A DNA stretch of 64,000 bases, taken from NCBI RefSeq assembly GCF_030295935.1, contig NZ_AP027362.1, positions 2,046,001 through 2,110,000 of the forward strand. Direction: 5' to 3'. The first letter of the stretch is position 1; each line of letters begins with the position of its first letter. Below the pieces are notes generated by a model that had not been told where the DNA came from, searched no databases, and was given only the letters and a program-made list of their open reading frames with translations. The position numbers were made by a program, and so were the translations under genes. The stretch is from Thalassotalea piscium (lineage in GTDB: Bacteria; Pseudomonadota; Gammaproteobacteria; Enterobacterales; Alteromonadaceae). Positions 17,457 to 26,546 of the stretch are shown in pieces.

Positions 17457-17470
17457 AGTTACGCGTAACT
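17457..17470. promoter_or_regulatory. Palindromic operator candidate AGTTACGCGTAACT
   Basis: A perfect 14-bp palindrome lies in the divergent region between the RHH-like gene and fabA, closer to the former. Its symmetry suits a dimeric repressor; the binding protein is unknown. Confidence 0.45.
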
Positions 17471-17536
17471 AATTATAAGGAGTTATATCAAATAAATGAA
17501 GTTTTTTTTAAGAAAACTAACTGTTCGGAGTTGTTT

Positions 17537-17554
17537 AGTGTACAGGTGTTCGCT
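17537..17554 (+). promoter_or_regulatory. FabR-like operator upstream of fabA
   Basis: AGTGTACAGGTGTTCGCT is an imperfect dyad resembling the FabR (YijC) binding site of enteric fabA and fabB promoters. It lies 45 bp before the fabA start. FabR represses unsaturated fatty acid synthesis; the same control here is inferred. Confidence 0.6.
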
Positions 17555-17598
17555 AAAGTAGCGCCTTAAAATTTATATTTAGTGGAATAACACTTACT

Positions 17599-18114
17599 AT
17601 GACACAGAAAAACTCATTCTCTAAAGAAGAATTAATATTAGCTGGCACAACTGATTATTTTGGTGAAGGTAATAGTAAATTACCTGCAGATAATATGCTG
17701 ATGATGGATCGTATCATTACAATTAATGATGACGGTGGCGAATATGGCAAAGGTGAAATTATTGCAGAATTAGATATTAGCCCTGATTTATGGTTTTTCG
17801 ATTGTCACTTCAAGGGTGACCCCGTAATGCCTGGCTGTTTAGGCTTAGATGCTATGTGGCAACTCGTTGGCTTTTACTTAGCATGGTCAGGAGGGCCTGG
17901 TCATGGCAGAGCTTTAGGAGTTGGTGAAGTTAAGTTTACTGGTCAAATATTACCAACAGCAAAAAAAGTCACTTATACCATCACCTTAAAGCGTGTAATT
18001 AAGCGTAAATTATTTATGGGTATTGCCGATGGCACAGTATCAGTAGATGGTCGTGTAATATACACAGCTACTGACTTGAAGGTTGGGTTATTTACTGATA
18101 CAAGTAAGTTTTAG
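17599..18114 (+). CDS. fabA: 3-hydroxydecanoyl-ACP dehydratase/isomerase
   Basis: Dehydrates 3-hydroxyacyl-ACP and isomerises trans-2-decenoyl-ACP to cis-3-decenoyl-ACP, the branch point to unsaturated fatty acids. The catalytic residues H70 and D84 are in [24 protein letters not shown], at the same positions as in E. coli FabA. The 171-residue length is typical. It is monocistronic, with a FabR-like site upstream and a terminator 20 bp downstream. Confidence 0.97.
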   Translation: MTQKNSFSKEELILAGTTDYFGEGNSKLPADNMLMMDRIITINDDGGEYGKGEIIAELDISPDLWFFDCHFKGDPVMPGCLGLDAMWQLVGFYLAWSGGPGHGRALGVGEVKFTGQILPTAKKVTYTITLKRVIKRKLFMGIADGTVSVDGRVIYTATDLKVGLFTDTSKF

Positions 18115-18133
18115 TCAACAAATAGCCTACTGA

Positions 18134-18162
18134 TAAAAAAAGCACTCATTGAGTGCTTTTTT
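18134..18162 (+). terminator. Terminator after fabA (possibly bidirectional)
   Basis: AAAAAAAGCACTCA / TGAGTGCTTTTTT forms a strong stem with a T-run on the plus strand and a T-run on the minus strand from the leading A tract, so it may also end the convergent DUF3466 gene. Confidence 0.88.
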
Positions 18163-18187
18163 ATTAATTATGGTTTGTTTGATTAGC

Positions 18188-19942
18188 TCATTTACTTTTT
18201 ACGAACAAGCGTCTACTAACGCCAGCAATTAATAAAGCAATTAATCCAATCGCACCTGTACCAGCGCCTTGACGCTCTACTTTTTCTTCTGTTTCAGTAC
18301 AATCTTCTACACTACCACCAGCGATAGGTGCTAATTTTATTGCACGCAGTACATCTTCAAAAACTTGTGTGCCATTCTCATCATAATACAGTTCACCTTT
18401 TGCATCTCTAAGTGGAGCTTTGACTACTGCAGTTGCAGATATTTCGTTATTTTCATTAATAGAACGTGCTTCAATGATGGTATAACCGGAATCACAAGGT
18501 AAAAAAGTATTTAAGTCAGAGAATAGATCATTAGTAATGTCATATATAAAACCATGTCTACGTCTAGGGTTCTGACCTGTATCATTATGAGTTTCTACTT
18601 CGCCACTACCCACAATAAAATTATTTTCATTAATTGAGTATGCTGTACTAGACGAACCAGTAAAGAAATCAGTTGGAAACACCATTTTCATGTCGTCGAC
18701 TGTGGTATCAACATAATAAAATTTTTGTCTTAAAGAACCATTGATATAAGTTTCAACATGCCCTGTTGCAATACCATTGTTGTTTATATCATTTGCACGA
18801 GAATTAAAGTGCTCTTTATGGTCGGCGGTAAAGTCTTTAACTTCACCATTTTTAAATACCACAGCATAGATATTACGCTGCTCTCTATCAGACGGGACTG
18901 TTACATCATCATTCCACCAGCCATGTGAATAGCCCACAGCAACACCATGAATATTTACAGCTTGAGCATAACTGACATATTCACGCGGGTCATCTTCGTG
19001 CGGTGTAACTAACTTGCCTAAGGCTTCAGATGTAACTATACCTGAGGCATCTAATTGCCATTTAAATGCTTCTGCATTGTACATCCCTTCTGAAATCTGC
19101 TGAATACATACTTCGATAGGTATTGTTAATAGCCTATCTGGATCAGCACACCCTCCATCTTCATTAGCAATAAAGTCTAGTGCTTCTTGATCAACACTAG
19201 TGCTTGCATAACCAACAGCAATGTTATTATCACTTATATCCAGAATTGCGGATTCGCCACCATAAGTTGCTTCTGGTGGCATAAGAGGAATGATTGTTTC
19301 GCCACTGTCTGGTGAATAATAACCTCTGTTGCTAAAATCTCTTACCCAATGGGTTACTGCTTCGCCATCTTCTTTGGTGAAAGCAATCGGCAAAAATGGC
19401 GCTGAAGCATTACCATATACCCAACCTTGATCGGTTATACCATTAACATAATCTGTCGTTGAGCGGGTATATACCTGTGTGTCAGTAACAAACTGATCAA
19501 ATACTACAATTTCTTTCGTTTCGTTACCGTTGTTTATCATGGCAACTACGTTACCAATTTTTTGGAACAATGAATTACTCGAGTTACTTTGTAAATATTT
19601 AATTGTCCAGGCAAGGTCATTTGCTGTAGGATCCCCTGCTCGTAAAGACGCTTCGTCTTCAATATCTTTTAGGTCAAAAACAAGCTCATGGTTATTATTA
19701 GCGTAGGTAATAATATTGTTAAGCATAGCTTCTGTTAAGTACTGAAATTGAACAGGAAAATTATATATAGTTGTTCCTGCTATAACCATTTGTCCCGAAT
19801 TGTTCTCTTGTTTGCCATAGGTGTACTCTAAAGAGGCAGCTTCGCCTTTATCAATCACTTGATAAGTTGCTGCTTGCGCTAAAGATAACCCGAATGCACT
19901 TGTTAAGCTAAGCGCTAACATCGATGTTGCAAATTTTTTCAT
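18188..19942 (-). CDS. DUF3466 family secreted protein with GlyGly-CTERM-like anchor
   Basis: A 584-residue exported protein of the DUF3466 type. It has a signal peptide (cleavage after AQA, about residue 25). The body is a set of repeated beta units with phrases such as ISDNNIAVGYAS, NINNNGIATGHVE, SINENNFIVGSGE and SINENNEISATAV, each about 60-90 residues apart. The C-terminus, GAGTGAIGLIALLIAGVSRRLF, is a glycine-rich segment, one hydrophobic helix and a basic end. That resembles the GlyGly-CTERM sorting signal processed by rhombosortase and usually paired with type II secretion. Function unknown; probably cell-surface. It follows uup by 26 bp on the same strand. Confidence 0.82.
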   Translation of the reverse strand: MKKFATSMLALSLTSAFGLSLAQAATYQVIDKGEAASLEYTYGKQENNSGQMVIAGTTIYNFPVQFQYLTEAMLNNIITYANNNHELVFDLKDIEDEASLRAGDPTANDLAWTIKYLQSNSSNSLFQKIGNVVAMINNGNETKEIVVFDQFVTDTQVYTRSTTDYVNGITDQGWVYGNASAPFLPIAFTKEDGEAVTHWVRDFSNRGYYSPDSGETIIPLMPPEATYGGESAILDISDNNIAVGYASTSVDQEALDFIANEDGGCADPDRLLTIPIEVCIQQISEGMYNAEAFKWQLDASGIVTSEALGKLVTPHEDDPREYVSYAQAVNIHGVAVGYSHGWWNDDVTVPSDREQRNIYAVVFKNGEVKDFTADHKEHFNSRANDINNNGIATGHVETYINGSLRQKFYYVDTTVDDMKMVFPTDFFTGSSSTAYSINENNFIVGSGEVETHNDTGQNPRRRHGFIYDITNDLFSDLNTFLPCDSGYTIIEARSINENNEISATAVVKAPLRDAKGELYYDENGTQVFEDVLRAIKLAPIAGGSVEDCTETEEKVERQGAGTGAIGLIALLIAGVSRRLFVKSK

Positions 19943-19968
19943 GTAACTATAGTACTCTCATATACGTA

Positions 19969-21873
19969 TTATGTTTCGTCTAATTCTTGCCATCTCGCAT
20001 AACAAGACTCGAGTTTCGACTCCAATTCTTGCAGCTGGTTCAATATTTTTAAACTAGCATCGCTATCTTGATTAAAAAAGTCGGCTTGATTTACTTGCTC
20101 TTGTATTAATGCGATTTCAGTTTCTAATGCATCAATTTCACCAGGTAAACTTTCTAACTCTCTCATTTCTTTATAAGAAAGTTTACGCTGTGGTGCGACC
20201 GGTTTAGTCGTATTACTTATTTTCTCAGCTTTTTTAACTGGAAGATCTTCTTTTATTAATTTCCGTTGTTCTTCTTTTGATGCTAAATAAGCATCAACGT
20301 CGTCGTAGCCGCCAAAAATTTGGTTAATATAGCCACTACCATCAAAATATAAACATGAATTAACACAGTTATTAACAAAATCACGATCGTGGCTAACTAA
20401 AATAACGGTTCCTGAATAATTTGCAACGACTTCTTCCAATAACTCTAAAGTTTCTATGTCTAAATCATTAGTTGGTTCATCGAGAATAAGTAAATTACTC
20501 GGGCGCAAAAATAGTCGTGCCAGTAATAGTCGATTTTTCTCTCCACCTGATAGTGCTCTTACCGGTGTTCTTGCTCTTTTAGGACTAAAAAGAAAGTCTT
20601 GTAAGTATCCAAGTACATGGCGTGTTTTGCCATTAACGGTAATATCTTGTTTACCATCTGCTACTGTATCTTGTACCGTTTTTTTAGGATCTAGTTGCTC
20701 TCTATGCTGATCAAAATACGCTGTATCTAAATTAACACCTATGCGCAAAGTACCGCTAGTAGGTTGCAGTTGTTCCATTATTAACTTTATTAAAGTAGAC
20801 TTTCCGGTGCCATTAGCACCAATTAACGCTAGTCGATCTCCACGCGTAATTAATAAATTAAGATCTTTAATCACGGATTTATCGTCAAAAGAAACACCCA
20901 AGTTTTCACATTCAAAGACTAACTTGCCAGAACGATCACCAGTTGAAATATTTATATCACCTTGGTGCTTAACTTCTCTGCGTTGTTGACGTTCAGCCCT
21001 TAACTTTTCTAGCGATCTTACCCTTCCTTCGTTGCGTGTTCTACGAGCTTTTATGCCTTGTCTTATCCACACCTCTTCTTCGGCAAGCTTTTTATCAAAT
21101 AGTGCATTTTGGCTTGCTTCTACCTGTAAATCATGTTGTTTTTGTTCGATGTAAAGGTCGTAATCACCAGGGTAACTCGTTAACCTACCTCTGTCTAAAT
21201 CAAGAATACGCGTTGATAACCCACGAATAAAGGCCCTATCATGACTAATGAATACAATAGTGCCACTAAAGTCTTTAAGAAATTGTTCCAGCCACAACAC
21301 ACTTTTTATGTCTAAATGGTTAGTTGGCTCATCAAGTAATAGCACATCAGGGTTAGATACTAATGCTTTAGCTAAAGCAAGCTTACGTAGCCACCCCCCT
21401 GATAACTCATTGACTCTTTTGTCTGCAGTTAATTCAAGCGTTGACAATACTCTTTCGATGCGTTGCTCATCATGCCAAGCATTAGCTTGATCTAACTGCT
21501 CTTGAACTTTTGATAACTTATTTAGATTACTTTCGCTAGGATCCTCTCCAATAATAGTAATCAGGTCATGGTAACGCTTGATCAGAGCAGCATTTTCTTT
21601 TACACCTTGGGCAACATAATCGAAGATAGAAAGATCACAAGACTCTGGCGGATCTTGCTGCAGCATTGCTAGCTGAACATTATTTGAAATAACAAGCTGG
21701 CCATCATCTAAATTCTGTTGACCTGTTAGCACTTTTAATAATGAAGATTTACCTGCACCATTTCTCCCTACTAAACATACACGCTCGCCCTGCTTTATTC
21801 GCAACTCGGCACTATCTAATATTTTATCTTCGCCAAACGCAAGTTCGCCTTCGGTAATTCTAATTAATTCCAT
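19969..21873 (-). CDS. uup: ABC-F ATPase Uup
   Basis: Soluble ABC-F protein acting at the ribosome or on nucleic acid, without membrane helices. There are two nucleotide-binding domains, each with Walker A (GRNGAGKSS near residue 36 and GANGTGKST near residue 350), an LSGG signature (NELSGGWLRKLALAKAL; RALSGGEKNRLLLARLF) and Walker B (VLLLDEPTNHLD; LLILDEPTNDLD). A C-terminal coiled coil (about 570-634, RKLSYKEMRELESLPGEI..) is the mark of Uup within ABC-F. The length of 634 is normal. It follows the glutaredoxin-like gene almost without a gap. Confidence 0.95.
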   Translation of the reverse strand: MELIRITEGELAFGEDKILDSAELRIKQGERVCLVGRNGAGKSSLLKVLTGQQNLDDGQLVISNNVQLAMLQQDPPESCDLSIFDYVAQGVKENAALIKRYHDLITIIGEDPSESNLNKLSKVQEQLDQANAWHDEQRIERVLSTLELTADKRVNELSGGWLRKLALAKALVSNPDVLLLDEPTNHLDIKSVLWLEQFLKDFSGTIVFISHDRAFIRGLSTRILDLDRGRLTSYPGDYDLYIEQKQHDLQVEASQNALFDKKLAEEEVWIRQGIKARRTRNEGRVRSLEKLRAERQQRREVKHQGDINISTGDRSGKLVFECENLGVSFDDKSVIKDLNLLITRGDRLALIGANGTGKSTLIKLIMEQLQPTSGTLRIGVNLDTAYFDQHREQLDPKKTVQDTVADGKQDITVNGKTRHVLGYLQDFLFSPKRARTPVRALSGGEKNRLLLARLFLRPSNLLILDEPTNDLDIETLELLEEVVANYSGTVILVSHDRDFVNNCVNSCLYFDGSGYINQIFGGYDDVDAYLASKEEQRKLIKEDLPVKKAEKISNTTKPVAPQRKLSYKEMRELESLPGEIDALETEIALIQEQVNQADFFNQDSDASLKILNQLQELESKLESCYARWQELDET

Positions 21874-21875
21874 TG

Positions 21876-22106
21876 TTACTCTAGTTTCTCTATATCTTGT
21901 TGGCTAAATGGCCAAAATAGTTTTGTGTGATCTGATAATCGTTCTAATACAGGAATATGAATGCCATATTGTTCAACTAAGCTTTCGTCCTCAACAATAT
22001 CAACAACCTTAATACTGTTGATATCAAGCACCGTGCTACATAGTTCAATTGCTTGTTCACAGAGATGGCATCCTTCACTGCTGTATAAATGATAATGAGC
22101 TGTCAT
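21876..22106 (-). CDS. Glutaredoxin-like protein (DUF836)
   Basis: A 76-residue thioredoxin-fold protein of the glutaredoxin-like DUF836 family. The redox motif is C13-H-L-C16 in SSEGCHLCEQA, and the cis-proline region is YGIHIPVLERLSD. The substrate is unknown. It lies between rlmKL and uup with gaps of 5 and 2 bp, a neighbourhood often kept in gammaproteobacteria. Confidence 0.9.
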   Translation of the reverse strand: MTAHYHLYSSEGCHLCEQAIELCSTVLDINSIKVVDIVEDESLVEQYGIHIPVLERLSDHTKLFWPFSQQDIEKLE

Positions 22107-22111
22107 TTTAT

Positions 22112-24247
22112 TTATTTCCGTGTAATTAACCAGCTATTGTGGATATGTTTGTTACGTAGAAAGTCTTTATCTCGCGTTAATTCAGTAATTGATTTAGCTT
22201 TGACTCCGAGTGTGTCCATTGCCTCAGCGTCGATTTTAAAGTTACGTTTATTATTGGTAAATATTAACTCGCCATTTTCTGCTAAACACTTTAACGCATC
22301 TGCAATTAACGATACGTGATCACGTTGAACGTCGAAACTATCCTCCATACGTTTAGAGTTAGAGAATGTCGGTGGGTCAACGAATATGATATCAAATTTT
22401 TGTTTACACTCTTTCAGCCACTTTAAACAGTCAGCTTGAATAAATGGGTATTTATGACCGGTTAAATTATTCAATTCAAAATTATCTTGGCCCCAGCTTA
22501 AATAGGTATTAGACATATCAACTGTAGTTACTGAACTTGCACCATGTAACGCAGCTTGAAGCGAAACAGAACCTGTATAAGCGAATAAATTCAGTAAAGA
22601 CCTTCCTTTCGCTTTTTGAGCTACAATTTGTCGTGTTTTACGATGGTCTAAGAATAGGCCTGTATCTAAATAATCCCATAAATTAATTTTAAATTTTGCG
22701 CCATACTCTTTTAAAATAATAAATTGTTTACTTTTATTAAACTTTTCATATTGATTGCTCCCTTTTTGTTTTGAGCGTGTTTTCAATACGACTTTATCTG
22801 TTGGAACCTCAAGAATTTTTGGAGCAAAATAAAGCACTTCTTGTAAACGTTTAGCAACTTTACTCGTTTCAATATTTGCTGGGGCTGTATATTCTTGAAT
22901 GACGATATATTCACCATAGACATCTATAGCAACATTATATTCAGGAATATCTGCATCGTATAAACGATAACATTCAATTTCTTCCTTTTTGAGCCAGTTT
23001 TTTAAATTTTTCTTATTTTTTAACAAGCGATTTGCAAAGTCAGAATTTTTTTGATCAAATTGAGGCGCATCTTTATCTTTTGCTTTTTGTAAATCATCAA
23101 TATTGTAAAGAGCTAATTGACAGTCTATTGGACCATTTTTGAATTTATAGCGTTTAAAGCTAGCCAATTTTAACATCGTCAACAGTTCAGTGTTGCCAGT
23201 AAAAATAGCGACACACCACTGTTGAAATTCACGTTTAAGTGTTTGACCAAGTAAAACAAAGTTTTCAACGAGCTCTGGTAACTCACCAATACGCTCGCCA
23301 TAGGGTGGGTTAAATAGCATGGTGCCACTCTCACCCAACTGGTTAGTTAGCGCATTAATATCTGCATGCTCAAAGGATATATGTTGCTCTACACCAGCAT
23401 TTTTGGCATTCTGCTTAGCTGTTTTTAATACTCCTTCATCAATGTCTTTGCCTAATAGCGTTAAAGACAACGATGACAAGCCTTTAGTTGACGCAACTGA
23501 AGCTTTTGCAAGTTCTTCATTAAACAATTGTTCACTATGTTTTAACCAATACTCAAAACCCCATTGTTTACGATCGATTCCTGGTGCGTATTTAGCGGCC
23601 ATAAAGCACGCTTCAATTAAAACTGTTCCTGAACCACACATAGGATCGAGTAAAGGTTTAGATATGTCATCTAACCAGCCAGATCGTTTAATAATAGCGG
23701 CAGCCAAGTGCTCTTTTAACGGTGCGGCACCTGAATGTTCTCGATACCCGCGTTGAAATAAACCACGACCTGAAAAATCGACATAAAAAACAACTTGTTG
23801 TCTTAATAACCGAGCTTGAAAGCGAATATGAGGATTGGTTTTATCTACTGATGGGCGATCAACGCCTTGGTTTCTAAAATGGTCAACTAAGGCATCTTTA
23901 ACAGTAAGGCCACCAAATTGACTATTTCTGATCTCTTCACTTTTTCCAACAAAATCTATTGAAAAGGTGTTACTAGGATCAAACTGTTCACTCCAATTTA
24001 TTGTAGATGCACTTTGATACAACTCATCTTTATTATTAGATACACCTTCACCAATTTTAATTAGAACACGCGTAGCAAAACGTGTGTATAAACAAACTTG
24101 ATAGCCTAACGCTAGAGAAGCCGAAAAATAAACCCCTTCAGGTTTTTGAACAACTTCTTCAGCACCTAAAGTAGATATTTCTTCGGCAAGTAAAATTTCA
24201 ATGCCGGGCGACGTTAACGCTAAAAATTGATGCACTATAAATCCCAA
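22112..24247 (-). CDS. rlmL: 23S rRNA m2G2445 and m7G2069 methyltransferase RlmKL
   Basis: Bifunctional 23S rRNA methyltransferase: the N-terminal half (RlmL) makes m2G2445 and the C-terminal half (RlmK) makes m7G2069. The N-terminus carries a THUMP-type RNA-binding region. The first catalytic motif is MLFNPPYGERIG (about residue 311) and the second SAM domain has FAYTGSVSLQAALHGA and IIFVDPPTFSNSKRM (about 620). The length of 711 is that of the fused enzyme. An IS3-family element is inserted 90 bp upstream of its start, which may have changed its promoter. Confidence 0.95.
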   Translation of the reverse strand: MGFIVHQFLALTSPGIEILLAEEISTLGAEEVVQKPEGVYFSASLALGYQVCLYTRFATRVLIKIGEGVSNNKDELYQSASTINWSEQFDPSNTFSIDFVGKSEEIRNSQFGGLTVKDALVDHFRNQGVDRPSVDKTNPHIRFQARLLRQQVVFYVDFSGRGLFQRGYREHSGAAPLKEHLAAAIIKRSGWLDDISKPLLDPMCGSGTVLIEACFMAAKYAPGIDRKQWGFEYWLKHSEQLFNEELAKASVASTKGLSSLSLTLLGKDIDEGVLKTAKQNAKNAGVEQHISFEHADINALTNQLGESGTMLFNPPYGERIGELPELVENFVLLGQTLKREFQQWCVAIFTGNTELLTMLKLASFKRYKFKNGPIDCQLALYNIDDLQKAKDKDAPQFDQKNSDFANRLLKNKKNLKNWLKKEEIECYRLYDADIPEYNVAIDVYGEYIVIQEYTAPANIETSKVAKRLQEVLYFAPKILEVPTDKVVLKTRSKQKGSNQYEKFNKSKQFIILKEYGAKFKINLWDYLDTGLFLDHRKTRQIVAQKAKGRSLLNLFAYTGSVSLQAALHGASSVTTVDMSNTYLSWGQDNFELNNLTGHKYPFIQADCLKWLKECKQKFDIIFVDPPTFSNSKRMEDSFDVQRDHVSLIADALKCLAENGELIFTNNKRNFKIDAEAMDTLGVKAKSITELTRDKDFLRNKHIHNSWLITRK

Positions 24248-24400
24248 TAAAGCTTTTATTTCATAATGGACGCGATTATAAACAAATAGCGCTTTGCTCG
24301 ATAGCCATTTTGCAATTAACTCTCATTTAAATTCCCTTGACGTGGTTTAATGGATTCGACTACCCCAGTTAAGAGATAATAAACTTAACTGGAGATCAAC

Positions 24401-24694
24401 ATGACAAAACGTAAAAAGTATTCTAAAGAATTTAAACTCGATGCTATCGCATTAGTTATTGAACAAAACTATAGTCAGGCGGAAGCTTCGAGAAATTTGG
24501 GCATTAATCCCAACATGCTTGGCCGGTGGATCAAGGAAGCTGAAAATGATGATGGTCAGGCTTTCAGAGGAAACGGTAAATTAACACCTGAGCAAGAAGA
24601 AATTCGTCAGTTAAAAGCACAAGTAAAACGCCTCGAAATGGAGCGAGAAGTGTTAAAAAAAGCGACGGTCTTCTTTGCCAAAGAAACGAAGTAA
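24401..24694 (+). CDS. IS3-family transposase OrfA
   Basis: A 97-residue DNA-binding component. The N-terminal HTH (YSKEFKLDAIALVIEQNYSQAEASRNLGINPNMLGRWIKE) is followed by a leucine-zipper-like helix (EEIRQLKAQVKRLEMEREVLKKA). The A-run at 24655-24661, in codons tta aaa aaa, is a -1 slippery site; slipping there fuses OrfA to OrfB. Confidence 0.95.
   Translation: MTKRKKYSKEFKLDAIALVIEQNYSQAEASRNLGINPNMLGRWIKEAENDDGQAFRGNGKLTPEQEEIRQLKAQVKRLEMEREVLKKATVFFAKETK
24655..24661 (+). promoter_or_regulatory. Programmed -1 ribosomal frameshift site of the IS3 element
   Basis: The sequence A AAA AAA in the zero frame of orfA is a canonical slippery heptamer. After a -1 shift the frame reads without stop (SDGLLCQRNEVKYSFIALHK) into orfB, as needed for the OrfAB transposase. 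Confidence 0.85.
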
Positions 24695-24732
24695 AATATT
24701 CGTTTATCGCCCTACATAAGAAGATCTGGCCA

Positions 24733-25569
24733 GTGGTGCTCATGTGCCACGTACTGGGTGTTAAAAGCAATAATTATTATAGTTATCAAAAACGTAACCT
24801 CGACAAACAGGAAGATCCGACGCATGAAGAAATGCTTGATTGGGTCAAAGATATAGCAAAGTTCAGCGATAATACTTATGGCGAACGTCGTATTCAAAAA
24901 GTGCTTAATGCGCTTAGCTATCCTGTAAGTCGACAAAAAACAGCGAAGCTTATGAAAGAAGCGGGCGTGTGGGTTCGCTATAAAAAGAAATACAAAGTAA
25001 CAACGAATAGTGATCATAATAAGCCCGTTTACGACAATGAGCTTCAACAAGATTTTACCGTAGCAGCACCGAACCAAGTTTGGGTGCAAGACATCAGCTA
25101 TATTTGGACATCTGAAGGCTGGTTATATTTAGCGGTTGTCATTGATTTATACTCTCGTAAAGTCGTGGGCTGGAGTATGGGGTCGAGAATGAAGGCTCAG
25201 CTGGTTTGTGATGCATTGACCATGGCCATTTGGCAACGTCAGCCGAAGGCTGGGTTAATCGTGCATTCAGATCAAGGCGTTCAATATGCAAGCCACCAAT
25301 ATCGGCGGTTATTAAAGGACCATAGCTTTATTGGCAGTATGAGCAAAAAGGGGTGCTGTTGGGATAATGCTGTTGCTGAAAGCTTCTTTGGCAGTTTGAA
25401 GCAAGAGCGAGTTCATTGGCGTAACTATGAAACACGCTATGGTGCACAGCAAGATGTCTTGAATTACATAACGATGTGGTACAACAGTCGTCGTTTGCAT
25501 TCTTACCTGGGTTACCAAAGTCCGAGTGATTTTGAACGGGCGACAGAAGACTTAGAAATGGTTGCTTAA
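24733..25569 (+). CDS. IS3-family transposase OrfB (DDE integrase core)
   Basis: Catalytic half of the transposase. The DDE residues are D in VWVQDISYIW, D in IVHSDQGVQY and E in DNAVAESFFGSLK, followed by the usual K/R seven residues on. The upstream HTH_21-type region is YGERRIQKVLNALSYPVSRQKTAKLMKEAG. The start shown is the first in-frame ATG; the natural product is probably the OrfAB fusion, whose -1 frame is open from about 24662. The protein ends in NSRRLHSYLGYQSPSDFE, typical of IS3 enzymes, so the gene is complete. Confidence 0.95.
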   Translation: MVLMCHVLGVKSNNYYSYQKRNLDKQEDPTHEEMLDWVKDIAKFSDNTYGERRIQKVLNALSYPVSRQKTAKLMKEAGVWVRYKKKYKVTTNSDHNKPVYDNELQQDFTVAAPNQVWVQDISYIWTSEGWLYLAVVIDLYSRKVVGWSMGSRMKAQLVCDALTMAIWQRQPKAGLIVHSDQGVQYASHQYRRLLKDHSFIGSMSKKGCCWDNAVAESFFGSLKQERVHWRNYETRYGAQQDVLNYITMWYNSRRLHSYLGYQSPSDFERATEDLEMVA

Positions 25570-25760
25570 CTGAGGTGACTGAATTTAGTTGACCAGGTCA
25601 CCTTTATTGTATTGTTGCACATGTGCATTGTTCGTAATATCAGCATTTAGTGCAATTATTCTACCAATATAAAAAAAATCTATAAAACAGGTTGCAATTT
25701 TTAAGAACAATCCTTAAGATACGCCTCGCTTTCACTTAGGAAGCAATTCTTAAGTTTGAA

Positions 25761-25789
25761 TTAAAACAGCTTGGCTTTCTTGATATTAT
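25761..25789 (+). promoter_or_regulatory. Promoter of initiator tRNA copy 1
   Basis: TTAAAA and TATTAT are separated by 17 bp and end 15 bp before the tRNA. The same promoter precedes each of the three tRNA copies. Confidence 0.7.
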
Positions 25790-25804
25790 GTCAAGTCATT
25801 CGGA

Positions 25805-25881
<77 letters not shown>

Positions 25882-25979
25882 ATTCTTTACTAAGTTTAGA
25901 ATTAAAATAAAGCTTAACTGGGATGTACAACCTTAGGTCGTCAGTTCACTCTCTTCAAAAAAAGTGGCTCCCGCAACCA
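25882..25979 (+). repeat. Initiator-tRNA 3'-end repeat unit P1
   Basis: A 98-bp unit: an AT-rich head resembling the tRNA upstream region, then GGTCGTCAGTTC, an inserted CTCTCTTCAAAAAAAG-type segment, and TGGCTCCCGCAACCA, the exact 3' end of the tRNA. The first half of the tRNA is missing, so this is not a functional tRNA. P1 has ACAACC where other units have ACGACC. Confidence 0.85.
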
Positions 25980-26076
25980 ATTCTTTACTAAGTTTAGAAT
26001 TAAAATAAAGCTTAACTGGGATGTACGACCTTAGGTCGTCAGTTCGCTCTCTTCAAAAAAGTGGCTCCCGCAACCA
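25980..26076 (+). repeat. Initiator-tRNA 3'-end repeat unit P2
   Basis: A 97-bp unit almost identical to P1. It contains the short palindrome ACGACCTTAGGTCGT and ends in the tRNA 3' end with CCA. Confidence 0.85.
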
Positions 26077-26091
26077 ATTCTTAAGTTTGAA

Positions 26092-26120
26092 TTAAAACAG
26101 CTTGGCTTTCTTGATATTAT
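26092..26120 (+). promoter_or_regulatory. Promoter of initiator tRNA copy 2
   Basis: TTAAAA, a 17-bp spacer and TATTAT, identical to the promoter of copy 1. Confidence 0.7.
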
Positions 26121-26135
26121 GTCAAGTCATTCGGA

Positions 26136-26212
<77 letters not shown>

Positions 26213-26310
26213 ATTCTTTAGTAAGTTTAGAATTAAAATAAAGCTTTACTGGGATGTACGACCTTAGGTCGTCAGTTCGCTCTCTTCAAAAAAAGTGGCT
26301 CCCGCAACCA
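26213..26310 (+). repeat. Initiator-tRNA 3'-end repeat unit P3
   Basis: A 98-bp unit with the AT-rich head, the ACGACCTTAGGTCGT palindrome, the inserted segment and the tRNA 3' end with CCA. Confidence 0.85.
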
Positions 26311-26325
26311 ATTCTTAAGTTGGAA

Positions 26326-26354
26326 TTAAAACAACTTGGCTTTCTTGATGTTAT
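26326..26354 (+). promoter_or_regulatory. Promoter of initiator tRNA copy 3
   Basis: TTAAAA, a 17-bp spacer and TGTTAT, one base weaker in the -10 than copies 1 and 2. Confidence 0.65.
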
Positions 26355-26369
26355 ATCAAGTCATTCGGA

Positions 26370-26446
<77 letters not shown>

Positions 26447-26546
26447 ATTCTCTACTAAATTAAATAATATAATTAAGCTAGTTAGCTATGATTTACGACC
26501 TTAGGTCGTCAGTTCGCTCTCTTCAAAAAAGTGGCTCCCGCAACCA
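26447..26546 (+). repeat. Initiator-tRNA 3'-end repeat unit P4
   Basis: A 100-bp unit. Its AT-rich head is the most diverged of the set, while the palindrome, inserted segment and tRNA 3' end are kept, which suggests that the right half is under constraint or gene conversion. Confidence 0.83.

Larger units (their letters stand above)
24338..25600 (+). mobile_element. Complete IS3-family insertion sequence, 1263 bp
   Basis: Both ends begin TGAC(G/C)TGG and form imperfect inverted repeats of about 36 bp (24338-24373 and 25565-25600, about 25 matches by my count), ending in CAGTTAAG inside. The bases CCT flank both ends (24335-24337 and 25601-25603), a 3-bp target duplication. Inside are overlapping orfA and orfB in the -1 relation with a slippery A-run. 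All parts look intact, so the element is probably recent and active. Confidence 0.92.

Noticed and set aside
25936-25979. Prophage or integrative-element attachment site, suggested by tRNA 3'-end duplication
   Set aside because: The copies are tandem and share upstream heads and an altered T-arm. No integrase or element lies between them, unlike att duplications.
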